Assembly (NCBI RefSeq): GCF_027706845.1
Contig: NZ_JAQGCZ010000006.1
Location: 62,001-126,000 of the forward strand
DNA length: 64,000 nt
Origin: Mycolicibacterium sp. BiH015
Lineage (GTDB): Bacteria > Actinomycetota > Actinomycetes > Mycobacteriales > Mycobacteriaceae
Direction: 5' to 3'
Made by a program: the position numbers and the translations under genes
The notes under the pieces: model-generated
Told to the model about the DNA's origin: nothing
Seen by the model: only the letters and a program-made list of their open reading frames with translations
Databases searched by the model: none
Part shown: positions 1 through 7,615 of the stretch, in pieces
Layout of the letters: every line of letters starts with the position of its first letter
Numbering within the stretch: position 1 is the first letter of the stretch

Positions 1-2
1 CG

Positions 3-1601
3 GGGCGAGCACTCAAACGCCTTGTGGACACCGGCATCATCGATCTCGCCGACCTGAAGTCGTCGGTGCAGATGGCCAAGCTGTCCCGCGTGTTCGGCCC
101 GCAGGCGACGATGGCGATCCAGGGTGGCCGCAAGTACGCGTCCCTGCCCGCCATCGTCGACGAACGCGGAACGCTGACCTACAAGGAGGTCGACGATCAG
201 TCCTGGGCACTGGCGCACGGCCTGCGCCGGTTGGGCGTGTCCGCCGGGTCTGTGGTCGGGGTGCTCTGTCGTGATCACCGCGGCCTCGTGATCACAATGG
301 CCGCATGCGGCAAGCTCGGCGCCCGAATGGTGCTGATGAACACGGGCTTTGCCAAGCCGCAGTTCGCCGAGGTGTGCCAACGCGAGAACGTCGCCGTGGT
401 TCTTCACGACAGCGAATTCCTCGGGCTTCTGGATGCGCTGCCCGCCGACATGCCGCGGGTGCTGACGTGGGTCGACGACAGCACTGCGGTGCCCGACGGT
501 GTGCCGACACTCGACGACATCGTCGCCTCGAATCCGTCGGAGCCACTGCCTCCACCCGCCAAGCCCGGCGGCTCGGTGATCCTGACCAGTGGAACGACGG
601 GTCTGCCCAAGGGGGCTCCCCGTGACAGCGTGTCACCGCTGGCCACAGCCCAGATCATCGATCGAATTCCATTCCCGCACAAGGGAACCATGGTGATCGT
701 GTCGCCGATCTTTCACAGCACCGGCTGGGCGACCTACACCGTCGGCGCCGCATTCGGGAATAAGGTGGTCACGACTCGGCGCTTCAAGGCCGAGGCGACC
801 CTGGAGCTGATCGCCACGCACAAGGCCGACATGCTGGTGGCCGTCCCGACCATGCTGCACCGGATGGTCGAGCTGGGCCCGGAGATCATCGCCAAGTACG
901 ACACGTCGTCGCTGAAGGTGATCCTCATCGCGGGATCGGCCCTGAGTCCTGAACTGTCCGAACGAGTCCAGGACACCTTCGGCGATGTCCTCTACAACAT
1001 GTACGGCTCCACTGAATGCGCCATCGCCAGCGTCGCGACTCCCGCCGAGTTGCGCGCCGCTCCCGGAACCGCGGGCCGGTCGCCGGTCACCTGCGAAGTG
1101 GTGCTCTACGACGACAACGATCAGCGCATCGAGGGCCCCAACCGGAGGGGGCGGATCTTCGTCCGCAACGGCGCGCCGTTCTCCGGCTACACCGACGGAC
1201 GCCACAAGCAGATCATCGACGGTTACATGTCCAGCGGTGACATGGGTCACTTCACCGACGAGGGACTGCTCTTTGTCGACGGCCGCGACGACGACATGAT
1301 CGTCTCCGGCGGCGAGAACGTGTTCCCGCAGGAGGTCGAGAACCTGCTCGAAGCCCGGCCCGACGTCGCCGAGGTCGCGGTGGTGGGTGTGGACGACGTC
1401 GAGTTCGGAAAACGGTTGCGCGCCTTCATTGTTGCCGAGCCCGGTGCGGCCAGGAATGCGGCGGAGATCAAGCAGCACGTGAAGGACAACCTGGCCCGGC
1501 ACAAGGTTCCTCGCGACGTGGTGTTCGTTGACGAGTTGCCGCGCAATGCGACGGGAAAGCTGCTGCGCCGGGTTCTCGTCGAGATGGACGTCGACAGCTG
1601 A
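3..1601 (+). CDS. acyl-CoA synthetase / AMP-binding ligase (FadD family), 5' end outside window
   Basis: This ANL-superfamily enzyme would activate a fatty acid as acyl-AMP and then acyl-CoA in the cytosol. Visible motifs are the Thr/Ser/Gly-rich P-loop TSGTTGLPKG near residue 190, YGSTE in the middle, SGDMGHFTDEGLLFVDGRDD with GGENVFP in the hinge region, and the C-terminal catalytic-lysine motif PRNATGKLLRR. The frame stays open to the window edge (GRALKRL before the first GTG at 24). FadD2/FadD12-type proteins carry a longer N-terminal region, so I treat the gene as 5'-truncated by the window rather than starting at 24. The acyl chain length cannot be read from the sequence. The next gene is 108 bp downstream. 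Confidence 0.88.
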   Translation, partial: GRALKRLVDTGIIDLADLKSSVQMAKLSRVFGPQATMAIQGGRKYASLPAIVDERGTLTYKEVDDQSWALAHGLRRLGVSAGSVVGVLCRDHRGLVITMAACGKLGARMVLMNTGFAKPQFAEVCQRENVAVVLHDSEFLGLLDALPADMPRVLTWVDDSTAVPDGVPTLDDIVASNPSEPLPPPAKPGGSVILTSGTTGLPKGAPRDSVSPLATAQIIDRIPFPHKGTMVIVSPIFHSTGWATYTVGAAFGNKVVTTRRFKAEATLELIATHKADMLVAVPTMLHRMVELGPEIIAKYDTSSLKVILIAGSALSPELSERVQDTFGDVLYNMYGSTECAIASVATPAELRAAPGTAGRSPVTCEVVLYDDNDQRIEGPNRRGRIFVRNGAPFSGYTDGRHKQIIDGYMSSGDMGHFTDEGLLFVDGRDDDMIVSGGENVFPQEVENLLEARPDVAEVAVVGVDDVEFGKRLRAFIVAEPGAARNAAEIKQHVKDNLARHKVPRDVVFVDELPRNATGKLLRRVLVEMDVDS

Positions 1602-1709
1602 GCTGATCCGGAATCCTCACAAACCTTCCGGTTGGCTGTGAGGGGGTGGCAACACGACTGTCCACGTTGTGTTGCGAATCGGCAATACGCCCCGGGAACT
1701 CTACCGACC

Positions 1710-2582
1710 ATGTCCTATGTGAACCCGAGCGAATTCGTCGGCAAGATGATCGACGCCGGCGAGTCGAAAGCTCTCATGTCGACCCGTGACACGTTGATCC
1801 GCGCCTTCATGGCCGGCGCCATCCTCGCTCTGGCCGCCGCGTTCGCGGTGACCATCACCGTGCAGACAGGCAATCCTCTGCTCGGGGCGGTGCTGTTCCC
1901 CGTCGGTTTCTGCCTGCTGTATCTGCTCGGATTCGACCTGTTGACAGGCGTTTTCACGCTGGTGCCCCTTGCCTTGTTGGACAAGAGGCGCGGCGTCACG
2001 TTCCGCTCCATGATGCGCAACTGGGGGCTGGTCTTCGTCGGCAACTTCGCCGGTGCCATCCTCGTCGCGCTGATGATGGCTGTGGTGTTCACCTTCGGGT
2101 TCAGCGTCGACCCCAACGAAGTCGGCCAGCGGCTCGGAGAGATCGGACACAGCCGCACAGTGGGATACGCCGAGCACGGTGCCGCCGGAATGCTGACGCT
2201 GTTCATCCGCGGCGTGCTGTGCAACTGGATGGTGTCGACCGGAGTGGTGGCGGCGATGATGTCCACCAGTGTCTCCGGCAAGGTCATCGCGATGTGGATG
2301 CCGATCATGTTGTTCTTCTACATGGGGTTCGAGCATTCGATCGTCAACATGTTCCTGTTCCCGTCCGGCCTGATGCTCGGCGGTGACTTCTCGATCGCGG
2401 ACTACCTCATCTGGAACGAGATCCCGACGGTGATCGGAAATCTGGTCGGCGGAGTGACATTCGTGGGTCTCACATTGTTCGCCACGCATGCCCGCACCGG
2501 AGAAAAGAGACTCGTCGAGGTGCCCGCCAAAGACTCGGAGGACCGCTCGCTGCTCGCCGCGGGAAGCGGGAGTCTCCGATGA
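1710..2582 (+). CDS. formate/nitrite transporter (FNT) family membrane channel
   Basis: This 290-residue integral membrane protein has about six helices, as expected for the pentameric FNT channels that carry formate, nitrite or hydrosulfide. Family signatures are CNWMVS at residues 171-176 and GFEHSIVNM at 206-214; His209 falls where the conserved central pore histidine sits. I chose ATG 1710 because it begins a typical FNT N-terminus (MSYVNPSEF); the GTG at 1632 would add 26 uncharacteristic residues. The stop overlaps the start of the cyanase gene (ATGA, 2579-2582), so the two are probably translated together. By inference the substrate is linked to cyanate use, for example cyanate, bicarbonate or nitrite, but the sequence does not settle this. 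Confidence 0.87.
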   Translation: MSYVNPSEFVGKMIDAGESKALMSTRDTLIRAFMAGAILALAAAFAVTITVQTGNPLLGAVLFPVGFCLLYLLGFDLLTGVFTLVPLALLDKRRGVTFRSMMRNWGLVFVGNFAGAILVALMMAVVFTFGFSVDPNEVGQRLGEIGHSRTVGYAEHGAAGMLTLFIRGVLCNWMVSTGVVAAMMSTSVSGKVIAMWMPIMLFFYMGFEHSIVNMFLFPSGLMLGGDFSIADYLIWNEIPTVIGNLVGGVTFVGLTLFATHARTGEKRLVEVPAKDSEDRSLLAAGSGSLR

Positions 2583-3028
2583 CCCCGATCATGACCAAAA
2601 GCGAAGCCGCAGAACTCATTACCGGCGCGCGCATCCGGAAGAAGCTCAGTTGGGCGGACATCGCCGAGAAGCTCGATGCACCCTTGGTGTGGTGCGTGGC
2701 TGCGCTGCTGGGCCAGCACCCGATGACGCAGGCCCAGGCCGAGGTCGTCTGCGAGCTCCTCGATCTCGACGCGGCGGTCGCCGAAAGCCTGCAGCTACAG
2801 CCCAGCCGCGGCATCGAGCCCGCCAAGTTGTCCGATCCCACCATCTACCGATTTCACGAGGCGCTGGCGGTGTACGGGCCGGCGCTCAAGGAACTGATCC
2901 ACGAAGAGTTCGGTGACGGCATCATGAGCGCCATCAACTTCAAGGTCGACATCAAGCGACGCGCAGACCCGGACGGCGACCGCGTGGTTGTCACCTTCGA
3001 CGGGAAGTTCCTCGACTATCGATGGTGA
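2579..3028 (+). CDS. cynS: cyanate hydratase (cyanase)
   Basis: Cyanase converts cyanate plus bicarbonate to ammonia and CO2. The 149-residue length fits the family (about 150). The N-terminal half is the helical DNA-binding-like fold (SWADIAEKL, then LLGQHPMT). The C-terminal half has the catalytic set R91, E94 (YRFHEAL) and S117 (GDGIMSAINF), with exactly the spacing of Arg96/Glu99/Ser122 in the E. coli enzyme. It starts inside the stop of the FNT gene (ATGA overlap), which indicates one operon. The usual partners cynT (carbonic anhydrase), cynX and the regulator cynR are not adjacent; the FNT channel takes their place. Confidence 0.94.
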   Translation: MTPIMTKSEAAELITGARIRKKLSWADIAEKLDAPLVWCVAALLGQHPMTQAQAEVVCELLDLDAAVAESLQLQPSRGIEPAKLSDPTIYRFHEALAVYGPALKELIHEEFGDGIMSAINFKVDIKRRADPDGDRVVVTFDGKFLDYRW

Positions 3029-3113
3029 CGCGCTCGCCGTGACACTTGAGACGCAAAAATGACCACATCTGAAAAGTTGTCTATCCCTCCTCGCTCCTGT
3101 TCTACGGTGAGCG

Positions 3114-3133
3114 CGGCTGCATCAACGCAGCCG
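3114..3133. repeat. short inverted repeat in the leader of the following gene
   Basis: CGGCTGC (3114-3120) and GCAGCCG (3127-3133) form a 7-bp stem with a 6-nt loop, 24 nt before the start of the secreted hydrolase gene. It could be an mRNA hairpin or an operator; no matching regulator was recognised. Confidence 0.35.
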
Positions 3134-3156
3134 TCAATAACGAGGTTGGGAGACGA

Positions 3157-4833
3157 ATGGCGCAACTGTCAGCGTGGATGGGTGCAGGCGTGGTGGCCGC
3201 CGGGGTGTCTGCCGCACTGATCGCCGGAGCAGACGCGGCGAGTGCCGACACCGGGTCCGATACGGCAGGGGGGAGCGTCACTGCCTCGCCCGACGGTGGC
3301 GACGACGCCGCCGCGGCGGTCGGCAGCGCGGGCTCGGCGCGGGAGAACGACGCCGACGACGCTGACGAGGCTGAGTTCTCCGACGGGGACACCGACTCCG
3401 ACGACGACGCCGACGCGGATGAGATGCCCGACATCGAGGAGGACGCCGACGATCCCTCCGACGCGGACGTCGAGGTCGCGGACACGGACGACGGTGAAGC
3501 GCCTACGGTCGATGACGACGCCCAGGCGGCCGGCGAGGTAGTCAGCGAGCCCGTCAGCGTCGACGAGACCACCTTCGATGTGACGGAAACCGAGTCCACC
3601 GAACGTCCGCCCGTCGGACCGAGTCCCGTTTCAGACGGCCCCTCGGTAACCATCGACACCTTGGAATCGCAACGTGTCTCGCAGACACTCGACGCTCCCG
3701 CCGCCCTCGCTGCGGCGCCGACCCGGACGCTGCAGGATGTCTTTCAGTCGCTGATGATGGAGATCATCGGGGCGGCCGTCAGGTTTGTGTCCGGGCCGCC
3801 GGTCGTGCCGCCGGGCAGCAAGGTCACCGTGCGCAGCTCCAGGCTGGAGGTCGAGGACGGCCGCTACGTCCGTGCGGACTGGTACTACCCGGAGGGCGAC
3901 GAGACGCCCGAACGCCTCATCTACCTGCAGCACGGCTACCTCGGCATCGGTGCGATGTACAGCTACACCGCGGCGTGGCTGGCCGAACGTACCAACAGCA
4001 TCGTCGTCGCCCCGACGCTGTCGTCGAATCGCTATGTCAAAGACGGCTTCTGGCTCGGTGACGACCAGGTGTACCGCGCCACTGCCGCACTCCTGCTCGG
4101 TGATCGTGATGCGTTGACCGCGAGTGCGGTCGCCGCGGGCTTGGCGAGGAAGTACGGCGCCGACGCCGCGCTGCCGGACCGGTTCACCCTGGTGGGTCAT
4201 TCGCTCGGGGCCGGGGTCGCCGCAGGTGCCGCCGGTTACTACGCCGAAGCAGTCATCGCCGGCGGTGCCACCAGTCACCTCGCCGGCATCGTCACACTCG
4301 ACGGCGCCCCGCCCGGGTCGGTGTTGTCCGAGGCGCTGGACAAGCTCGAAGGTCTCGGCGCCTACATCCCGGTCTTGGAGCTCGGTGCGCCGAGGGACGG
4401 TGAGACCCGCCGCGTCGACGAGGCACTCAATGGCCACCGCCCGGGACACTTCAACGGGGTGGTGCTCGACGGTGGGGAGCATCTGGATGCCATGCAGGGT
4501 GGAAGCTGGCTCATCCAGCTGGTTTCCTATCTGTATCAGGGGTTTCCGACCGAGCAGAACAAGGCGGCGGCGCAGACGCTGATCGCCGGATGGATCAATG
4601 ACATCTTCGCGGGCCGGATCGACTCGTCGACGGGTGCGTGCGAGGGCGCCGGCTGTGCCGGCATCTACGGCGACCCAAGCCAGGCCGTGTCTGTCGCAAC
4701 TTCGGAGGGGCCTGCCACCGGCGTTGTCATCGGCACACCTGCCGCTCCTGTGGGGACGGAGTTTCGGCCGCCGTCGGTCAGCGCGCTGCCCGCGTCACGC
4801 TCGACGGCGGTGCGGCTGGCGGTCGCGGGGTGA
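3157..4833 (+). CDS. secreted alpha/beta hydrolase with acid-rich N-terminal region
   Basis: The 558-residue precursor has a signal peptide (about residues 1-32, ending near AGADAASADT). An unusually acidic low-complexity segment follows (about 35-160, mostly Asp, Glu, Ala, Ser). From about 220 comes an alpha/beta-hydrolase domain with LQHGYLG (oxyanion-hole side) and the nucleophile elbow GHSLGAG near residue 348. A late GGEHLDAM may supply the catalytic His. It is therefore probably an exported esterase or lipase-like enzyme with an extended, possibly calcium-binding or wall-spanning linker; the substrate is unknown. The start is supported by GAGGTTGGGAGA upstream. The large minus-strand protein at 7616-10456 has the same signal-plus-acidic-linker layout. 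Confidence 0.82.
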   Translation: MAQLSAWMGAGVVAAGVSAALIAGADAASADTGSDTAGGSVTASPDGGDDAAAAVGSAGSARENDADDADEAEFSDGDTDSDDDADADEMPDIEEDADDPSDADVEVADTDDGEAPTVDDDAQAAGEVVSEPVSVDETTFDVTETESTERPPVGPSPVSDGPSVTIDTLESQRVSQTLDAPAALAAAPTRTLQDVFQSLMMEIIGAAVRFVSGPPVVPPGSKVTVRSSRLEVEDGRYVRADWYYPEGDETPERLIYLQHGYLGIGAMYSYTAAWLAERTNSIVVAPTLSSNRYVKDGFWLGDDQVYRATAALLLGDRDALTASAVAAGLARKYGADAALPDRFTLVGHSLGAGVAAGAAGYYAEAVIAGGATSHLAGIVTLDGAPPGSVLSEALDKLEGLGAYIPVLELGAPRDGETRRVDEALNGHRPGHFNGVVLDGGEHLDAMQGGSWLIQLVSYLYQGFPTEQNKAAAQTLIAGWINDIFAGRIDSSTGACEGAGCAGIYGDPSQAVSVATSEGPATGVVIGTPAAPVGTEFRPPSVSALPASRSTAVRLAVAG

Positions 4834-5096
4834 GCGACGACGGCTCGGCCCCACCTTCGCGCCGAAATACTGACTGACAGGTCGCTCGACGGCGCATCGG
4901 CTCGAGATTTTTTCGCCGGCAAGGATCTCAGCAAGCGCGGTTCGTTTCCCGATCCCCGGTCGTCGCACTGGTGGGTGCCGTTGACGCCTCTGGCGCAGTA
5001 GGCTGTCCTTCGAGAACGGCGGATTCCGCAACCCAATTGACGGTTGCCCGGATTCGCTGTCGCGGGGGAGTCGCGAAGCAAGCCGGGGGCGGAGTA

Positions 5097-6095
5097 ATGC
5101 GTCGGATATGGGAAACGTCAGGCCGCGTGGGTGGCGCGGTGCTGATGATGGCTGGACTCGGGTACTGCGCGAGCCTGCTCGACGGGGGCGAGAGCGCTCC
5201 GCCGCAGTTCGTGCTGACGAATCAGCCGGGCGACGGCGGATCGGGCGACGACGGATCGGGCGACGGCGGATCGGGCGATTCGTCCGGTGGCGGGTCGGGC
5301 GATTCGAGTTCGTCGGGTGATGCAAGTACGTCCGGTGATACGAGTACGACCGGTGATTCCAGTACGTCCGGTGATACGAGTACGTCCGGTGATGCAAGTA
5401 CGTCCGGTGATACGAGTACGACCGGTGATTCCAGTACGACCGGTGATTCCAGTACGTCCGGTGATACGAGTACGACCGGTGATACGAGTACGACCGGTGA
5501 TACGAGCACGACCGGTGATGCGAGTACGACCGGTGATACGAGCACCACCGGTGATACGAGCACCACCGGTGATGCGAGTACTACCGGTGATACGAGCACC
5601 ACGGGCGATACGAGTACCACCGGTTCCGGACCTTCAGGGGCGGATAGATCGTCGGGCGGAACCCGCTCAGCGCCCACTGCAGTGAATCCGGTTGCGGTAG
5701 CACCGATTACGGCACCGGCGGAGGTCACGGTCGCTCCCGTCCCGGCAGCCCTGCCTGGTCCCGTAGACGCGCCGCCGACCTCGGTGTGGGCCGCCTTGAT
5801 GCCGGCGGCGGGGCCCTGGGCCGCACCGCCCCCTGTCCCGCGGCTGGTGCCTCCGACCGCGCTGGAGACGTTGGCCGGCGGCGTTCCGGTCACGCGAGTC
5901 CAGGGCGAGGCCGTCGCGGGCTTCACCGCGCCCGCGGTGAAGCCGTTCGTCGCGCCGGAGATACGAACCGACGCATCCCCGACCCCCGCGGGACGCAGCG
6001 GCCATCTGATGGTCACGGCCGCCTTTCTCGGCGCGCTGCTCCTCGGGTTCGCCGCCTTCCTTGGCTGGCGGCGCAGCCGGCTCGGATGGGGTTGA
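5097..6095 (+). CDS. repeat-containing surface protein, (S/T)GD(T/S)(S)T hexapeptides
   Basis: The 332-residue protein starts at ATG 5097, preceded by GGGGGCGGAG. It has an N-terminal hydrophobic segment (VGGAVLMMAGLGYCASLL) serving as signal or anchor, a Gly/Asp/Ser-rich stretch, and then 17 tandem hexapeptides of the type GDTSTT encoded by an 18-bp minisatellite. A Pro/Ala-rich region follows, then a C-terminal transmembrane helix with a basic tail (LGWRRSRLG). The layout resembles Gram-positive wall-anchored proteins, but there is no LPXTG motif. The Ser/Thr-rich repeats are plausible O-glycosylation targets (inference). The gene overlaps the next by 10 bp and heads a three-gene cluster ending in an HTTM-domain protein. 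Function is unknown. Confidence 0.72.
   Translation: MRRIWETSGRVGGAVLMMAGLGYCASLLDGGESAPPQFVLTNQPGDGGSGDDGSGDGGSGDSSGGGSGDSSSSGDASTSGDTSTTGDSSTSGDTSTSGDASTSGDTSTTGDSSTTGDSSTSGDTSTTGDTSTTGDTSTTGDASTTGDTSTTGDTSTTGDASTTGDTSTTGDTSTTGSGPSGADRSSGGTRSAPTAVNPVAVAPITAPAEVTVAPVPAALPGPVDAPPTSVWAALMPAAGPWAAPPPVPRLVPPTALETLAGGVPVTRVQGEAVAGFTAPAVKPFVAPEIRTDASPTPAGRSGHLMVTAAFLGALLLGFAAFLGWRRSRLGWG
5316..5621 (+). repeat. 18-bp tandem repeat (minisatellite), 17 units
   Basis: Seventeen consecutive 18-bp units of the form GGTGATACGAGTACGACC run from 5316 to 5621. They vary mainly at the third codon (GAT followed by ACG, GCA/GCG or TCC) and at ACC versus TCC. The unit is a multiple of three, so copy-number change alters protein length without shifting the frame. 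There are no spacers, so this is not a CRISPR array. Confidence 0.93.
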
Positions 6096-6625
6096 GAGCA
6101 GCGCTGACGGCGCTCGGGGTTCGTTTCGAGCGCTCCGCGCTGGGCGAATGCCTCATCAGTGTCCTTGTCTGCGTGGTGGTGCTGATCGCGACGGTCTGGA
6201 ATCTGCCGGATTCCTATCTCAAGCGGAGCCTGGTCAAGGCGCTGCTGCCTGTCGCGGAATCGACTGGTCTGCAACAACAGTGGAGTATGTACGCGCCCGA
6301 CCCGATCTCGGTGTTGGAAGAACTCGAGGTACGGGTCACGATGGCCGGCGGGAACGATCGGACGTGGACTTCCCGCCGCGACGACCCCGCGCTCACGGCG
6401 TTCACGTGGTATCGCTGGCAGAAGCTGAAAGAACAGCTCATCCGCGATAAGGACGCGGTGCCTGCGTTCGCACAGTGGGTGGTTCACGAGCTGGCGGCGC
6501 CGGGTGAGCGCCCCGTGCACGTCGCGGTTCTCGTGCGCAGCCGACCCTTGCTCCCACCCGGCGATGACCGACCCACGGACGTCACGGTGCGCACGCTCTA
6601 CCGCAGCGACGTGCGCACTGCTTGA
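6086..6625 (+). CDS. single-pass membrane protein partner of HTTM protein (DUF5819-like)
   Basis: The 179-residue protein has one N-terminal transmembrane helix (LISVLVCVVVLIATVWNL) and then a soluble domain containing QQQWSMYAPDPIS. That motif resembles the W-S-x-F/Y-A-P-(N/D)-P signature of DUF5819 proteins, which commonly sit beside HTTM-domain genes in actinobacteria (family recollection, not checked). I took ATG 6086, which overlaps the end of the repeat-protein gene by 10 bp; TTG 6092 is an alternative. The HTTM gene begins 10 bp after the stop. The likely role is a membrane partner in the same process as its neighbours; biochemical function unknown. Confidence 0.68.
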   Translation: MGLRAALTALGVRFERSALGECLISVLVCVVVLIATVWNLPDSYLKRSLVKALLPVAESTGLQQQWSMYAPDPISVLEELEVRVTMAGGNDRTWTSRRDDPALTAFTWYRWQKLKEQLIRDKDAVPAFAQWVVHELAAPGERPVHVAVLVRSRPLLPPGDDRPTDVTVRTLYRSDVRTA

Positions 6626-6635
6626 TGGTGCAGCG

Positions 6636-7553
6636 ATGAAAATCGGGGCCGACGCGGCCAGAAACAGGTGGCGCACCTTCTGGTTTCGGCCCGAGCCGCT
6701 GTTCGTCCTCGGCATGGTCCGCCTCGCATTCGGTCTCATCGTGGTGGGCTGGGCGCTGTCGCTGTTCCCTGATCTCGGGGCGTTCTTCACCTCGGGCGGG
6801 GTGCTCGCGAAACCGAGAAGCGATCTGTTCGAATGGGGAGTGCTCCAGCACAGCGCCGACGGTCGCGCGGTCCTCTTCGCATGGTCTGTCTTGCTTCTGG
6901 CCGCGGTCGCACTCAGCGTCGGCTGGCACAGTCGCATCGCCGCGGCGCTCGTCTTCGTTCTCGTCCTTTCGTTCCAATACCGAAACCCGTTGGTTTTCAA
7001 TGCCGGCGACGTCCTGCTGCGCGTTGAAGCCTTCGTCATCGCCCTCGCTCCGTCCGGCGCCGCCCTGTCACTCGACGAACGACGCCGTACCGGTTCGTTC
7101 TGGTCGGCGCAGACTCGTGCACCATGGGCGTTGCGTGTGTTGCAGCTCCAACTCACGGTGGTCTACGTGGCGACCTTCGCCGCGCGCATGACTGGGGAGA
7201 AGTGGCCCGCCGGTACCGCCGTGTCCTATGCCCTGCGCCTTGAGGACATGGTGATCCTGCGTGTGCCAAGCGTTGTGCTCGACAGCCCGGCAATGATGAA
7301 CGTCGGTACGTGGACCGTCCTGCTGGGCGAGCTGATGTTGGGCATCCTCATCTGGATACGACGCATCCGCCCAGTCGTGGTGGCGATCGGGGTGGCGTTG
7401 CACCTCGCGATCATGGTCACCATCGCAGTTGCCTTCTTCTCACCCGCGATGCTGCTGCTGTACCTGGCCTTCCTGCCCTGCGACGTCGCTGAGCGACGGG
7501 TACGCCGGCGGGCGGGGGTGACGCGCTCCGAGCCTGGCGAAACGGAGAGCTGA
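6636..7553 (+). CDS. HTTM-domain (vitamin K-dependent carboxylase-like) integral membrane protein
   Basis: The 305-residue protein has roughly six to seven transmembrane helices. The opening, WFRPEPLFVLGMVRLAFGLIV, is followed by FFTSGGVL and later by LQLTVVYVATFAARMTGEKWPAG, which is the HTTM pattern related to the membrane part of gamma-glutamyl carboxylase. I chose ATG 6636 over the upstream GTG 6504 because it starts just before the domain and 10 bp after the previous stop. It is the last gene of the cluster from 5097 and is convergent with the gene ending at 7616. Bacterial HTTM proteins have mostly unknown chemistry; a role in modifying or exporting the repeat protein is speculation. 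Confidence 0.8.
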   Translation: MKIGADAARNRWRTFWFRPEPLFVLGMVRLAFGLIVVGWALSLFPDLGAFFTSGGVLAKPRSDLFEWGVLQHSADGRAVLFAWSVLLLAAVALSVGWHSRIAAALVFVLVLSFQYRNPLVFNAGDVLLRVEAFVIALAPSGAALSLDERRRTGSFWSAQTRAPWALRVLQLQLTVVYVATFAARMTGEKWPAGTAVSYALRLEDMVILRVPSVVLDSPAMMNVGTWTVLLGELMLGILIWIRRIRPVVVAIGVALHLAIMVTIAVAFFSPAMLLLYLAFLPCDVAERRVRRRAGVTRSEPGETES

Positions 7554-7615
7554 CACCACCGCTTCGCATCGCCATGAACAAGGGGCGTCGACAGAGAGAC
7601 CGTGTTCACGCGACC

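Noticed and set aside
4971..5096. Upstream extension of the repeat protein to 4971
   Set aside because: The ATG at 5097 has a ribosome site and precedes a hydrophobic export segment; the extra 42 residues look like untranslated leader.
5316..5621. CRISPR-like array
   Set aside because: Repeats are directly adjacent with no unique spacers, and they are coding.
5222..7156. 644-codon open frame on the minus strand across the repeat-protein/HTTM cluster
   Set aside because: It is the complement of three well-supported plus-strand genes. The 18-bp repeat keeps all frames open, and the translated LVSPVV repeats are an artefact.
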